DNA of 30,031 nt from Rubrobacteraceae bacterium (GTDB taxonomy: Bacteria > Actinomycetota > Rubrobacteria > Rubrobacterales > Rubrobacteraceae): NCBI GenBank assembly GCA_030447045.1, contig JAUJMB010000003.1, positions 1 to 30,031 on the forward strand, in the 5' to 3' direction. Shown here one piece after another: positions 23,840 through 30,031 of the stretch. Positions within the stretch are counted from its first letter, which is position 1. The number at the start of each line of letters is the position of its first letter. The notes under the pieces are model-generated. The model ran no database searches. It was given only the letters and a program-made list of their open reading frames with translations, and had not been told where the DNA came from. The position numbers and the translations under genes were made by a program.

Positions 23840-24520
23840 CTACGCCTCTTCCTGGACCGCCTCTTCGTCTGTGATCTCGCCGACCGTGATCCAATCTTGC
23901 TGCAGCGCCTTCCTCGCGGCCTCGCCCCTGGAGCCGACCCCCATCTTGTGGTAGCTGTTGGAGAGGTGGCGCTTGACGGTGCCCTCCGTGAGGTTGACCC
24001 TGGCCGCTATCTGGCGGTTGGAGAGGCCGCGGGCGGCGAGCAGCAGGATCTCGAGTTCCCGCACGGAGAGCGGGCTCTCCGGTCTTCCGTTCGCCTCCTT
24101 CAGTATCCGCCTCGGCATGCCCAGGACGACGTTCCCCTCCTCGGGGGCGAGGGTCGCCGCGCGGATCGCGCCCACGAGCTGGGTGGTGGAGGAGCTTTTG
24201 AGCACGTACCCGCTCACCCCAAGCCTCGAGTAATCCCGCATCATGGCCGGGTCGTCGAACATGGTCACGACGATGACCTTCGGTCGCGGCTCGACCCGGC
24301 GCATCTCGCCGAGGAACCCCGCGGCCTCCTCGAACGGCAACCGCGCCTCCATGATCACCACGTCCGGCTTCGTCTCGCGGGCGAGGGCGAGGGCGCCGTC
24401 GTCGTTGGCCGTCTCCCCGACGACCTCGAGCCCCCCGTAGGCCGTCAGCAGCTTCGCCATCCCCTCGCGGAACATGGTGTGGTCGTCTGCCAGGAGCACG
24501 GTCGTCGCACGGTTCTCCAT
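23840..24520 (-). CDS. NarL/LuxR-family response regulator with Glu at the phosphorylation site
   Basis: A 226-residue regulator. The receiver (about 5-125) has the acidic pair Asp12-Asp13 (LLADDH), Thr86 (VVTMFDD) and Lys108 (YVLKSS), but the phosphoacceptor is Glu58 (PDVVIMEARLP) where Asp is expected. The C-terminal LuxR helix-turn-helix (about 150-210) reads LSVRELEILLLAARGLSNRQIAARVNLTEGTVKRHLSN. In other regulators Asp-to-Glu changes can mimic phosphorylation, so this one may be constitutively active or controlled otherwise. No histidine kinase is nearby. Its upstream region carries a copy of the motif found at 23280-23357, so it may control itself and its neighbours. Confidence 0.9.
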   Translation of the reverse strand: MENRATTVLLADDHTMFREGMAKLLTAYGGLEVVGETANDDGALALARETKPDVVIMEARLPFEEAAGFLGEMRRVEPRPKVIVVTMFDDPAMMRDYSRLGVSGYVLKSSSTTQLVGAIRAATLAPEEGNVVLGMPRRILKEANGRPESPLSVRELEILLLAARGLSNRQIAARVNLTEGTVKRHLSNSYHKMGVGSRGEAARKALQQDWITVGEITDEEAVQEEA

Positions 24521-24674
24521 CGCCTAGTTCAGCCCACCGAGAACCATAGCCCCCTCCAAATGACTGGCCTCACCCGCGCAACCGCACCAGACGCCCCCGG
24601 CAACCGGCCACCCCGTTTGCGTCCTGGTACGTAGTTTACACTGGCGCCCTTCCGCGCCGCAGTGGCGTACGGCA

Positions 24675-24701
24675 CTACATCCTTCGATACATTTGCAATG
24701 T
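24675..24701. promoter_or_regulatory. Third copy of the 19-bp motif, with an overlapping palindrome
   Basis: CTACATCCTTCGATACATT (24675-24693) matches the arms at 23280-23357 at 16 of 19 positions, giving CTACANNCTTCGAYACATT. It runs into ACATTTGCAATGT (24689-24701), a 5-bp palindrome with a 3-base centre. It lies between the divergent response-regulator gene and the unknown gene at 24849. The rest of 24521-24848 shows no convincing gene or strong promoter. Confidence 0.6.
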
Positions 24702-24848
24702 GGGACGGCCTTTCGGGGTTTCCGGGGGGATGACGGTGCATTAAGGTGTCCGTTCGTACCCATTGCGACGACGCGGGGAAAGGAGGCACCGGGGTCCCCG
24801 CGAAGCTTGCATGGGCCGATCTTTACGCGGAGGGAGTCGGAGATATCG

Positions 24849-25235
24849 ATGGACAGGGCGGCACTGCCTAACCTGACGACCGTTTATTGGCTGATCGAGA
24901 ACCCCGAGGCCGGGCGGACGGAGAAGCTCACCGTCCGCATCGACCCGAGAAGGGAGGCGCTGCCGGTCTTCAGCTTCCCGGAGGAGGCCGAGATGTTCCT
25001 GAAGCTCGGCGGCCTGGAAGAGCGGGGCTGGCGCATAGTCGAGAGCACGGCCGGAGAACTCGTCGCGCGGCTCCCCGGGTACCGCCGCGCGGGCATCGAG
25101 CTCGTGGCCCTCGACCCGTTGCCGGAGATGATGGGCCCCGCGCTCGGCACGACAATCGCCCTGGTGACCCTGAGCCTGGGCGGCTTCGCCAGGCGCCACA
25201 CGGCCGGGCCGAAGGAGCGGCTCGCCCGCAGCTAG
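24849..25235 (+). CDS. Protein of unknown function divergent from the response regulator
   Basis: A 128-residue soluble protein that I do not recognise. The N-terminal part has WLIENPEAGRTEKLTVRIDP and LPVFSFPEEAEMFLKLGG, the middle GWRIVESTAGELVARL and IELVALDPLPEM, suggesting a small alpha/beta domain. A short hydrophobic stretch (LGTTIALVTLSLGGFA, about 99-114) sits near the basic C-terminus and could be a helix packing in the fold or a weak tail anchor. ATG 24849 is preceded by GGAG at six bases. Its divergent position from the regulator and the shared motif suggest co-regulation. Confidence 0.65.
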   Translation: MDRAALPNLTTVYWLIENPEAGRTEKLTVRIDPRREALPVFSFPEEAEMFLKLGGLEERGWRIVESTAGELVARLPGYRRAGIELVALDPLPEMMGPALGTTIALVTLSLGGFARRHTAGPKERLARS

Positions 25236-25302
25236 GGCCGCGCCGTCGGCTCCCGAGACGTACCCCCCTGCCCCGTGGCGCGCTATCCGACAGGGTCCCT
25301 TG

Positions 25303-26016
25303 CTACGGCCTGTGGCTGCCGGTCCTGGCGCCCCAGAGGCCGCCGATGGCCCCGCCGATAAACGGGGCGAGGAGGGCGAGGATGCCGGAGACGGTCAGGA
25401 TCGTGCCGAGGTTCTGGGTTCCGCCCTGCGGCAGACCGGGGAGCGTTACGCCGGAGAGCTGATCGATAAAGCTCAGGCCCAGGAGGGTCCCTATCCCGGC
25501 CAGGAAGATGGTCGCGATAAGGGCCAGCACCGGCACGAGGAGGCCATGCTTGAGGCCGGAGCGGCTGGCCATGCGCCCCGCGGCGTAGCCGCCCATCAGG
25601 AACGCCAGGAGCAGGGTTATGAGGAGCCCGATGAGGCCGGAGGCCCCGCCCGACTGGGCCTCCTGCCCGGCAGCCTGGTCGCCGCCGAGGATCGCGCCCA
25701 CCACGGCGCCCACTATGCCGGCCAGGATCAGGCTAGCCCCCAGCGCCGTAAGCCAGCCGATGATGACGCTGATCCAACTCGTCCCCCGCCCGTCCTCACT
25801 CCCGCCACGGTCGGCGTCCCGGCCCCTCGACCCGCGGTCCGTCTGGGTCTCGCTGACCCTGCGCGGGCCGGACCCCGAGCGGGCCTCGCCCGAATGCGAA
25901 GCGCTTCCCGCGGCACCGCCGCTGGCACCGCCGCTGGCGCCGCCGGTGCGTTCACCGTACTGGGTGTCCACCCTGGGGGCGTCCGTGTTCCCGTCTCCCC
26001 TGTCTCTCTCGCTCAA
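25303..26016 (-). CDS. Four-helix membrane protein with disordered N-terminus
   Basis: A 237-residue protein. Residues 1-78 are Gly/Ser/Arg/Asp-rich and probably disordered, with a short repeat (GGASGGASGGAAGSAS). Four hydrophobic segments follow: about 80-109, 126-147, 158-181 and 207-228, with Gly-rich motifs such as FLMGGYAAGRMA between them. This layout resembles the TIGR04086/YrzE-type membrane proteins of unknown role, but I am not certain. The start is TTG 26016 with GAGGAGG seven bases upstream. It follows the aquaporin gene on the same strand, separated by a strong hairpin, so it is probably transcribed partly on its own. Confidence 0.75.
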   Translation of the reverse strand: MSERDRGDGNTDAPRVDTQYGERTGGASGGASGGAAGSASHSGEARSGSGPRRVSETQTDRGSRGRDADRGGSEDGRGTSWISVIIGWLTALGASLILAGIVGAVVGAILGGDQAAGQEAQSGGASGLIGLLITLLLAFLMGGYAAGRMASRSGLKHGLLVPVLALIATIFLAGIGTLLGLSFIDQLSGVTLPGLPQGGTQNLGTILTVSGILALLAPFIGGAIGGLWGARTGSHRP

Positions 26017-26045
26017 GTCTTTGCCTCCTCGGCACTATCCCAGGA

Positions 26046-26079
26046 GAAGCGCCCGGACCAGTGGTGGCCCGGGCGCTTC
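26046..26079 (-). terminator. Hairpin terminator after the aquaporin gene
   Basis: GAAGCGCCCGG (26046-26056) pairs perfectly with 26069-26079 around a 12-base loop that can itself pair ACCA/TGGT. It begins about 20 bases after the aquaporin stop. No clear T-run follows on the minus strand (CTCCT), whereas the plus strand has TTCTTTA, so efficiency and direction are uncertain. Confidence 0.55.
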
Positions 26080-26099
26080 TTTACGTTGTCGGGCCGGGT

Positions 26100-27011
26100 C
26101 TAGCCCTCGGCCATGGTTCGGTCGTACAGGAAAGCGGCCAGCACACCGCCGATGATCGGGCCCAGAATGTAGAGCCACGCGCTCGTGAGATCGCCCGCCA
26201 CGAGCATCGGCCCGAGCGCGCGCACCGGGTTGACCGCGCCGCCGGTCACGGGGCCCGCGATAAAGACGCCGACGGCCAGGGCGAAGCCCACGGCTATCGG
26301 GGCTATGGGCGCGGGCGCCCGGCTGTCGGTGGCGACGGACATCACCACGAAGACGAGGATAAAGGTGATGAGTATCTCCAGCAAAAACGCCTGGAGGTCG
26401 CCGACGCCCTGCGCCGGGTAGGTGGCCGCCAGCTTCGCCTCGGCCCTGCCCGGGCCGCCGAAGGCGAGCCAGGTGCCCAGGGCGCCGAGAACGGCCCCGA
26501 CGAGCTGCGCGCCCAGGTAGACGGGCACGGACTTCCAGGGGAACTTGCCGGTGGCGGCCATCCCCAGGGTGACGGCCGGGTTGACGTGCCCCCCGGAGAC
26601 GTGACCGATGGCGGCGACCACGGCGGCGAGGGCCAGCCCGAAGGCCAGCGCCACCGCCAGGGAATTGTAGGGTTGTCCTGCCGTCGGGACACTTAGGATG
26701 GCGGCGGTCGCCACGGCGGTCCCGCCGAAGACCAGGATGAACGTGCCGACGAGTTCTGCCAGCGCGGACCCCAGGATCGGGGCGTCGGAGCTGCTGCCGA
26801 ACAGGCCGTCGGGGGTGAGCTCCTTCTCCCGCTCTATGAGCGCCTCTTTCGCCCCGCGGCGCACGTCGTCCCGGGTCAGGCGCTGCCCGCCGCCTTCGGT
26901 TGCGCCCCGGCGGGCGTCTAGCGGCGAGCCGTCGGCGGGCCTGGCGGCCGTCCGGCCCGCTTCTGCCTCGCGGCGCAGTTGCTCCTCGCGTATCTCTCTG
27001 TCGCGATCCAC
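26100..27011 (-). CDS. MIP-family aquaporin/glycerol-type channel with long N-terminal tail
   Basis: A 303-residue channel with six membrane helices after a charged cytosolic tail of about 75 residues (rich in Arg/Glu), absent from most bacterial family members. The first half-helix has GGHVNPAVTLG (NPA at 144-146). The second reads GGAVNPVRALGP (NPV at 261-263), with the selectivity-filter Arg264 kept. Variation at the Ala of the second box is known in unorthodox aquaporins and can change selectivity. The start is GTG 27011 with AGGAGGGGG upstream. It lies among DUF2382 and membrane-protein genes, suggesting a role in osmotic or desiccation stress. The transported solute is unknown. Confidence 0.88.
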   Translation of the reverse strand: MDRDREIREEQLRREAEAGRTAARPADGSPLDARRGATEGGGQRLTRDDVRRGAKEALIEREKELTPDGLFGSSSDAPILGSALAELVGTFILVFGGTAVATAAILSVPTAGQPYNSLAVALAFGLALAAVVAAIGHVSGGHVNPAVTLGMAATGKFPWKSVPVYLGAQLVGAVLGALGTWLAFGGPGRAEAKLAATYPAQGVGDLQAFLLEILITFILVFVVMSVATDSRAPAPIAPIAVGFALAVGVFIAGPVTGGAVNPVRALGPMLVAGDLTSAWLYILGPIIGGVLAAFLYDRTMAEG

Positions 27012-27035
27012 GTCTTTTCCCCCTCCTGTCTCGGC

Positions 27036-27054
27036 CTTCGGGGAGTCCCCGAAG
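27036..27054. repeat. 8-bp perfect hairpin upstream of the aquaporin gene
   Basis: CTTCGGGG-AGT-CCCCGAAG, 25 bases upstream of the GTG start. There is no T-run on the minus strand. It may be a leader structure, an operator or the end of the DUF2382 transcript. Confidence 0.45.
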
Positions 27055-27134
27055 ACTGCTTTCCTGATCCGTCTCGGCGGCGAGGGACTGTGCTCCCCAC
27101 CGACCCGAGTGAGGGTTCCGACGCGGTCTACCCG

Positions 27135-27557
27135 CTAGCCTTCGCGCCGCCTGGTCTGGTCGTCTATCTCGATCTCTTCCTTGCGGAGGTCCACCTCGAA
27201 GGTCTCGATCTCCTCCACTACCCGCTTGCGGAGCCGGATCTCCTCCTTGAGCACGATCCGCTTGGAGACGACCACCTCCTCCTCAAAGACCTGCACGACG
27301 ACCTCCTCGTCGCCGAACTCCGCCCCCGCGACTTCCCGATTCGTGGGCACGCGCTCGACCTCCACCTCCTCGCGCCTCCTCGGCACCTGCACCTCTTCGC
27401 GCTCCGTGCGCACGCTCTTCCTGACGTTCATGGAGCCCGCCTCGCGCTGGCGGACGCCGGTGTTGATCTCCTCCTCGGAGCGCTGCACCCTCAACTCGTC
27501 TTCTAGCCCACCGCCCTCGCCGGCCGGCGGGTGTTCGTCGCGTCCCTCGTAAGCCAA
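27135..27557 (-). CDS. DUF2382-domain protein (no PRC barrel)
   Basis: A 140-residue, highly charged protein formed almost entirely by a DUF2382 domain: ELRVQRSEEEINTG, VRKSVRTEREEVQVP, EEVEVERVPTN, VVVQVFEEEVVVSKRIVLKEEIRLRKRVVEE. The alternating Val/Glu/Arg pattern indicates long beta strands. The domain is linked in the literature to stress-related proteins, but its activity is unknown. The start is TTG 27557 with GGAAAGG six bases upstream. It is a shorter paralogue of the PRC-barrel/DUF2382 gene next to it, and the DELRVQRSEEE motif is identical in both. No membrane segment. Confidence 0.85.
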   Translation of the reverse strand: MAYEGRDEHPPAGEGGGLEDELRVQRSEEEINTGVRQREAGSMNVRKSVRTEREEVQVPRRREEVEVERVPTNREVAGAEFGDEEVVVQVFEEEVVVSKRIVLKEEIRLRKRVVEEIETFEVDLRKEEIEIDDQTRRREG

Positions 27558-27606
27558 AACGGACCTTTCCGGTCTAGGGGCCTGCGCCCCGGACGACCAA
27601 AGGGAA

Positions 27607-27638
27607 GGGGATGCGCCGGCTTTGTCTGGCGCATCCCC
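27607..27638 (-). terminator. Hairpin terminator between the two DUF2382 genes
   Basis: GGGGATGCGCC (27607-27617) pairs perfectly with GGCGCATCCCC (27628-27638) around a 10-base loop. It begins 12 bases after the stop of the PRC/DUF2382 gene; on the minus strand TTCCCTTT follows. It probably ends that transcript. Confidence 0.65.
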
Positions 27639-27650
27639 GAATGCTCGTCC

Positions 27651-28556
27651 TTACCGGTCGAGGCCGCGGCCCTGCTCGGTGCCGTCCTCGACGTCTATCT
27701 CCTCGCGCCTGACGTCCTCCTCGACGACCTCGGTGTCCTCCACGACGTCCTTGCGGATGCGCACCTCTTCCTTGGCCACGGCACGCTTGTCGGTGACGAC
27801 CTCCTCCTCGGTCACGGGCACCTCGACCTCGTCCTCACCGATCTGGGCCTCGGTGGCCTCGCCGCTGACCGGCACCCGCTCCACGCTCACTTCCTCGTGC
27901 TTGACGGGGACCTCGATGCGCTCGCGGTCGGTCCTCACGCGCTTGCGGACCCTCATCGCGCCGGCCTCGCGCTCGCGGGTGCCCGCGCGGAGCTCCTCTT
28001 CGCTCCTCTGCACCCTCAGCTCGTCCTGGTCGGCCAGGTCGTCGCCCTGGCTCTGGGTGACGCCCTCGTCGGCTGGGTCGTGCTCGCGGAACTCGCCGGA
28101 CTCGGTGTCGCCCGAGCTCATGCCCGGACCGACCGTGCCGGCGTCCGTGGAGCCGGTGGTGCCGGCGCCGGAGTGGCCGCCCGTTCCCGAGCCCTCGTAG
28201 TCGCCGTAGGAGCCCGAGCTCTGGGCGGCGCCGAGGCCGTAGTGGGAGCGGACCTCGTTCTCGTACTCGGGCGTGATCTCCCGGTCGTCGTCGAAGGACG
28301 GCCCGTTCTTCACCGTATCCTTGTCCGCGGAGACCGTGATCGTCCCGGCCGACTCGTCAGTGGTCGCGAGCTCCATCGGGATGAGCGTGCTGCTGGTGCC
28401 CAGGAAGCCCATCTTCACGCCTATGTACTCGGGCTGGTCGTTCTCGTCGAGGAACAGGTCGTCTACCTTGCCGATCTTGCTGCCGGCGTTGTCGTAGACG
28501 GTGTAACCCGCGTACTGATCTTCCACGGCCGTGAACCCGTCGCTGCGGCTCTCCAT
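27651..28556 (-). CDS. PRC-barrel and DUF2382 protein
   Basis: A 301-residue protein with three parts. Residues about 8-75 are a PRC barrel (YAGYTVYDNAGSKIGKVDDLFLDE, IGVKMGFLGTSSTLIPME). Residues about 100-165 are a Gly/Ser/Thr-rich linker. Residues about 175-290 are a DUF2382 domain (DELRVQRSEEELRAGT, VRKRVRTDRERIEVP, VTEEEVVTDKRAVAKEEVRIRKDVVEDTE). PRC barrels mediate binding of RNA or protein partners. ATG 28556 follows GAGGAGG; an open frame ten codons longer lacks that site. A strong hairpin follows the stop. The role is unknown; stress protection is inferred from the family. Confidence 0.87.
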   Translation of the reverse strand: MESRSDGFTAVEDQYAGYTVYDNAGSKIGKVDDLFLDENDQPEYIGVKMGFLGTSSTLIPMELATTDESAGTITVSADKDTVKNGPSFDDDREITPEYENEVRSHYGLGAAQSSGSYGDYEGSGTGGHSGAGTTGSTDAGTVGPGMSSGDTESGEFREHDPADEGVTQSQGDDLADQDELRVQRSEEELRAGTREREAGAMRVRKRVRTDRERIEVPVKHEEVSVERVPVSGEATEAQIGEDEVEVPVTEEEVVTDKRAVAKEEVRIRKDVVEDTEVVEEDVRREEIDVEDGTEQGRGLDR

Positions 28557-28731
28557 TAGTGCCCTCCTCTGTGGGATGTCTGACAATTACACTTCGCGCC
28601 CGACCCGCTCTGCCGCGTCCGGGGCCTGTATTGAACCTACCCCGCCCGGGGGTCGGGCCAAAACGGATAGGGGTGTCGCGGGGCACAAAAGGGCGGTTTT
28701 TGGCCCGAAAGGTGTAGGCGGACGCCGAGAT

Positions 28732-28751
28732 CCTGTGTCCCAAGACACAGG
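28732..28751. promoter_or_regulatory. 8-bp palindrome upstream of the keto-deoxy-acid dehydratase gene
   Basis: CCTGTGTC-CCAA-GACACAGG, perfect arms, 93 bases before the ATG of the FAH-family gene and within the divergent region shared with the PRC/DUF2382 gene. An operator or a small leader hairpin are both possible. It does not resemble the 14-mer used at the gntR locus. The rest of 28557-28843 shows a weak -35/-10 pair (TTTCGA, 17 bases, TAGCTT) just upstream of the gene. Confidence 0.45.
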
Positions 28752-28843
28752 CCCCAGGGGACGGGGGCGATGTACGGTCGGCTTTCGATGGTCGTCTTTT
28801 CGTGCTAGCTTGTGTCATCGGAGGAAGGAGGAGTCCGGCCAAC

Positions 28844-29656
28844 ATGTACCTGTCGCGCCACCGCACCGACGACGACCCCCGCTGGGCGCTGGACGGCCGC
28901 TACCTGCCGGGGGATTTCGCCCTGACCCGGCTGTCGGAGGTCCCCGCGTCGGAGGTCGGCGGCCTGCTCGAGGGCCTGGCGGGCGGGGACGCCGCCGAAG
29001 ACCCCCTGCTGCCCCCGGTCGAGCCGGACCAGGAGGTCTGGGCGAGCGGGGTCACCTACGAGCGGAGCCGCGAGGCGCGCGAGTACGAGTCCGCGGACGC
29101 CGACGCGTACGCCAGGGTCTACGGGGCGGAGCGCCCCGAGCTCTTCTTCAAGGCGCACGGCTGGCGGGTCGTCGGGCCCGGGGAATGCGTGCGCGTCCGG
29201 GGGGACTCCGGCTGGAACGTGCCCGAGCCCGAGCTCGTCCTCTTCCTGAACAGCCGGATGGAGATCCTGGGCCACACCGCGGGCAACGACGTCTCCTCGC
29301 GGGACATAGAGGGCGAGAACCCGCTCTATCTGCCGCAGGCCAAGGTCTACGATGGCTCTTGCTCTCTGGGTCCCGGCATCGTGCTCGGCGGCGCGGACGG
29401 GATGCGGGACCTGCCCATCCGGCTGCGCATCTTCAGGGAGGACGCGGCCGTCTTTGTGGGCGAAATCTCCACCTCGCGCATGAGGCGCTCCTTCGAGGAG
29501 CTCGCCGGGTACCTCGGCAGGGAGCTCACCCTGCCCACGGGCGCCTTCCTGATGACGGGGACGGGCATCGTGCCGGACGAAAGCTTCACTTTGACGCCCG
29601 GGGACCGGGTCGAGGTCTCCGTCGGCGGGCTCGTGCTGGAGAACGACGTGGCCTAG
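28844..29656 (+). CDS. FAH-family 2-keto-3-deoxy-pentonate dehydratase-like protein
   Basis: A 270-residue protein with a fumarylacetoacetate-hydrolase fold. The sequence [46 protein letters not shown] (metal Glu128 and Glu130), [24 protein letters not shown] (Asp149, Lys167) and [15 protein letters not shown] closely recalls 2-keto-3-deoxy-xylonate or -arabinonate dehydratases (XylX/KdaD). These give alpha-ketoglutarate semialdehyde in the Weimberg pathway. ATG 28844 follows a strong GGAGGAAGGAGGAG. An aldehyde dehydrogenase gene follows 70 bases later, as expected for the next step. The pentose identity is not readable. Confidence 0.85.
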   Translation: MYLSRHRTDDDPRWALDGRYLPGDFALTRLSEVPASEVGGLLEGLAGGDAAEDPLLPPVEPDQEVWASGVTYERSREAREYESADADAYARVYGAERPELFFKAHGWRVVGPGECVRVRGDSGWNVPEPELVLFLNSRMEILGHTAGNDVSSRDIEGENPLYLPQAKVYDGSCSLGPGIVLGGADGMRDLPIRLRIFREDAAVFVGEISTSRMRRSFEELAGYLGRELTLPTGAFLMTGTGIVPDESFTLTPGDRVEVSVGGLVLENDVA

Positions 29657-29726
29657 CGCGAGATAAGACGCGTGCCCATCGGGTAGGAAAACGACGAGCG
29701 TTCCACGAGCGGACCTGGAGGAGACC

Positions 29727-30031
29727 ATGATCGAATCCCAGACAGAGGCCCTTAACTTTATAGGCGGCAGTTGGGTCCCCGCCGACTCGGGCGAGACCTC
29801 CGAGGTGGTGAACCCCTCAAACCCCTCCGAGATCCTCGGCACCACGCCGAAGTCGGACAGGGCCGAGACCGAACGGGCCATCGAGGCCGCAGCGTCGGCG
29901 CTCCCGGGGTGGAAGGCGACGCTCCCCGCCTCCCGCGGCTCGGTACTCATGGAGGCCGCGAGCATTATAGAGGGGCGGGAGGACGAGCTCGCCGCGCTCA
30001 TGGCCCGCGAGGCCGGCAAGCCGATGAAGGA
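29727..30031 (+). CDS. NAD(P)-dependent aldehyde dehydrogenase, N-terminal part (runs off window)
   Basis: The first 101 codons of an aldehyde dehydrogenase. It has the N-terminal strand pair (LNFIGGSWVPADSGETSEVVNPSNPSEILG) and the helix region (AIEAAASALPGWKATLPASRG, IIEGREDELAALMAREAGKP) common to the superfamily. The catalytic Cys and Glu lie beyond the window. ATG 29727 follows GGAGGAG. Placed after the keto-deoxy-pentonate dehydratase, it is probably alpha-ketoglutarate semialdehyde dehydrogenase, completing conversion to alpha-ketoglutarate. The substrate is inferred from context only. Confidence 0.88.
   Translation, partial: MIESQTEALNFIGGSWVPADSGETSEVVNPSNPSEILGTTPKSDRAETERAIEAAASALPGWKATLPASRGSVLMEAASIIEGREDELAALMAREAGKPMK

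Noticed and set aside
25910..25960. Short repeat (GGASGGASGG) as a mobile or variable repeat
   Set aside because: Only a few codons of low-complexity linker within the membrane protein; no flanking duplication.

Overview
The window is about 30 kb of high-GC bacterial DNA with frequent GTG and TTG starts, strong Shine-Dalgarno sites and many stop/start overlaps. Gene content fits a Rubrobacter-like actinobacterium: LexA with DnaE2 and a DUF6504-type protein, PRC-barrel/DUF2382 proteins, and large sugar-acid gene sets. The genus is inferred from gene style, not from a marker gene.

Layout. 1-2.5 kb: the start of a phasin-like gene (minus), a GNAT acetyltransferase, a small HNH protein, and two gene remnants (an AlkZ-like glycosylase and a glyoxalase/VOC protein) joined head to head with both 5' parts missing. 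2.5-7.1 kb: SOS mutagenesis block, with lexA divergent from a DUF6504-type gene plus dnaE2 and an SOS-box-like palindrome between them; no imuB is present. 7.1-9.6 kb: accessory genes, namely a putative phosphorothioate-DNA-dependent HNH nuclease, a Phd/VapC toxin-antitoxin pair and a YjlB-like cupin. 9.6-12 kb: a DEAD-box RNA helicase whose leader carries an intrinsic terminator, then two unrecognised genes.

12.2-20.6 kb: a carbohydrate-acid locus. A GntR/FadR regulator, a TIM-barrel U32-like protein, an enolase-superfamily sugar-acid dehydratase and an SDR dehydrogenase form one run joined by ATGA overlaps. A second unit encodes an ABC sugar importer (Tat-type lipoprotein, permease, single-domain ATPase). 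Both units start from near-identical promoters sharing the 14-mer ATTGGTATGACAAT over the -10 element, so the GntR protein probably controls itself and the importer. An HpcH-type aldolase and a UlaG-like lactonase follow. Together these suggest uptake, oxidation, lactone opening, dehydration and aldol cleavage of an unidentified sugar.

20.6-25.2 kb: a PhaC-like protein with Ser in place of the nucleophilic Cys, a front-end-type fatty acid desaturase, a small unknown protein, a NarL-type response regulator with Glu at the phosphoacceptor site, and another unknown protein. A 19-bp motif occurs three times in the promoter regions around this regulator. 25.3-28.6 kb: a four-helix membrane protein, an aquaporin-like channel and two DUF2382 proteins, a likely stress set. 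28.8 kb to the end: a 2-keto-3-deoxy-pentonate dehydratase-like FAH protein and the start of an aldehyde dehydrogenase, a Weimberg-type module that runs off the window.

No rRNA, tRNA, CRISPR array, insertion sequence or phage gene was recognised.
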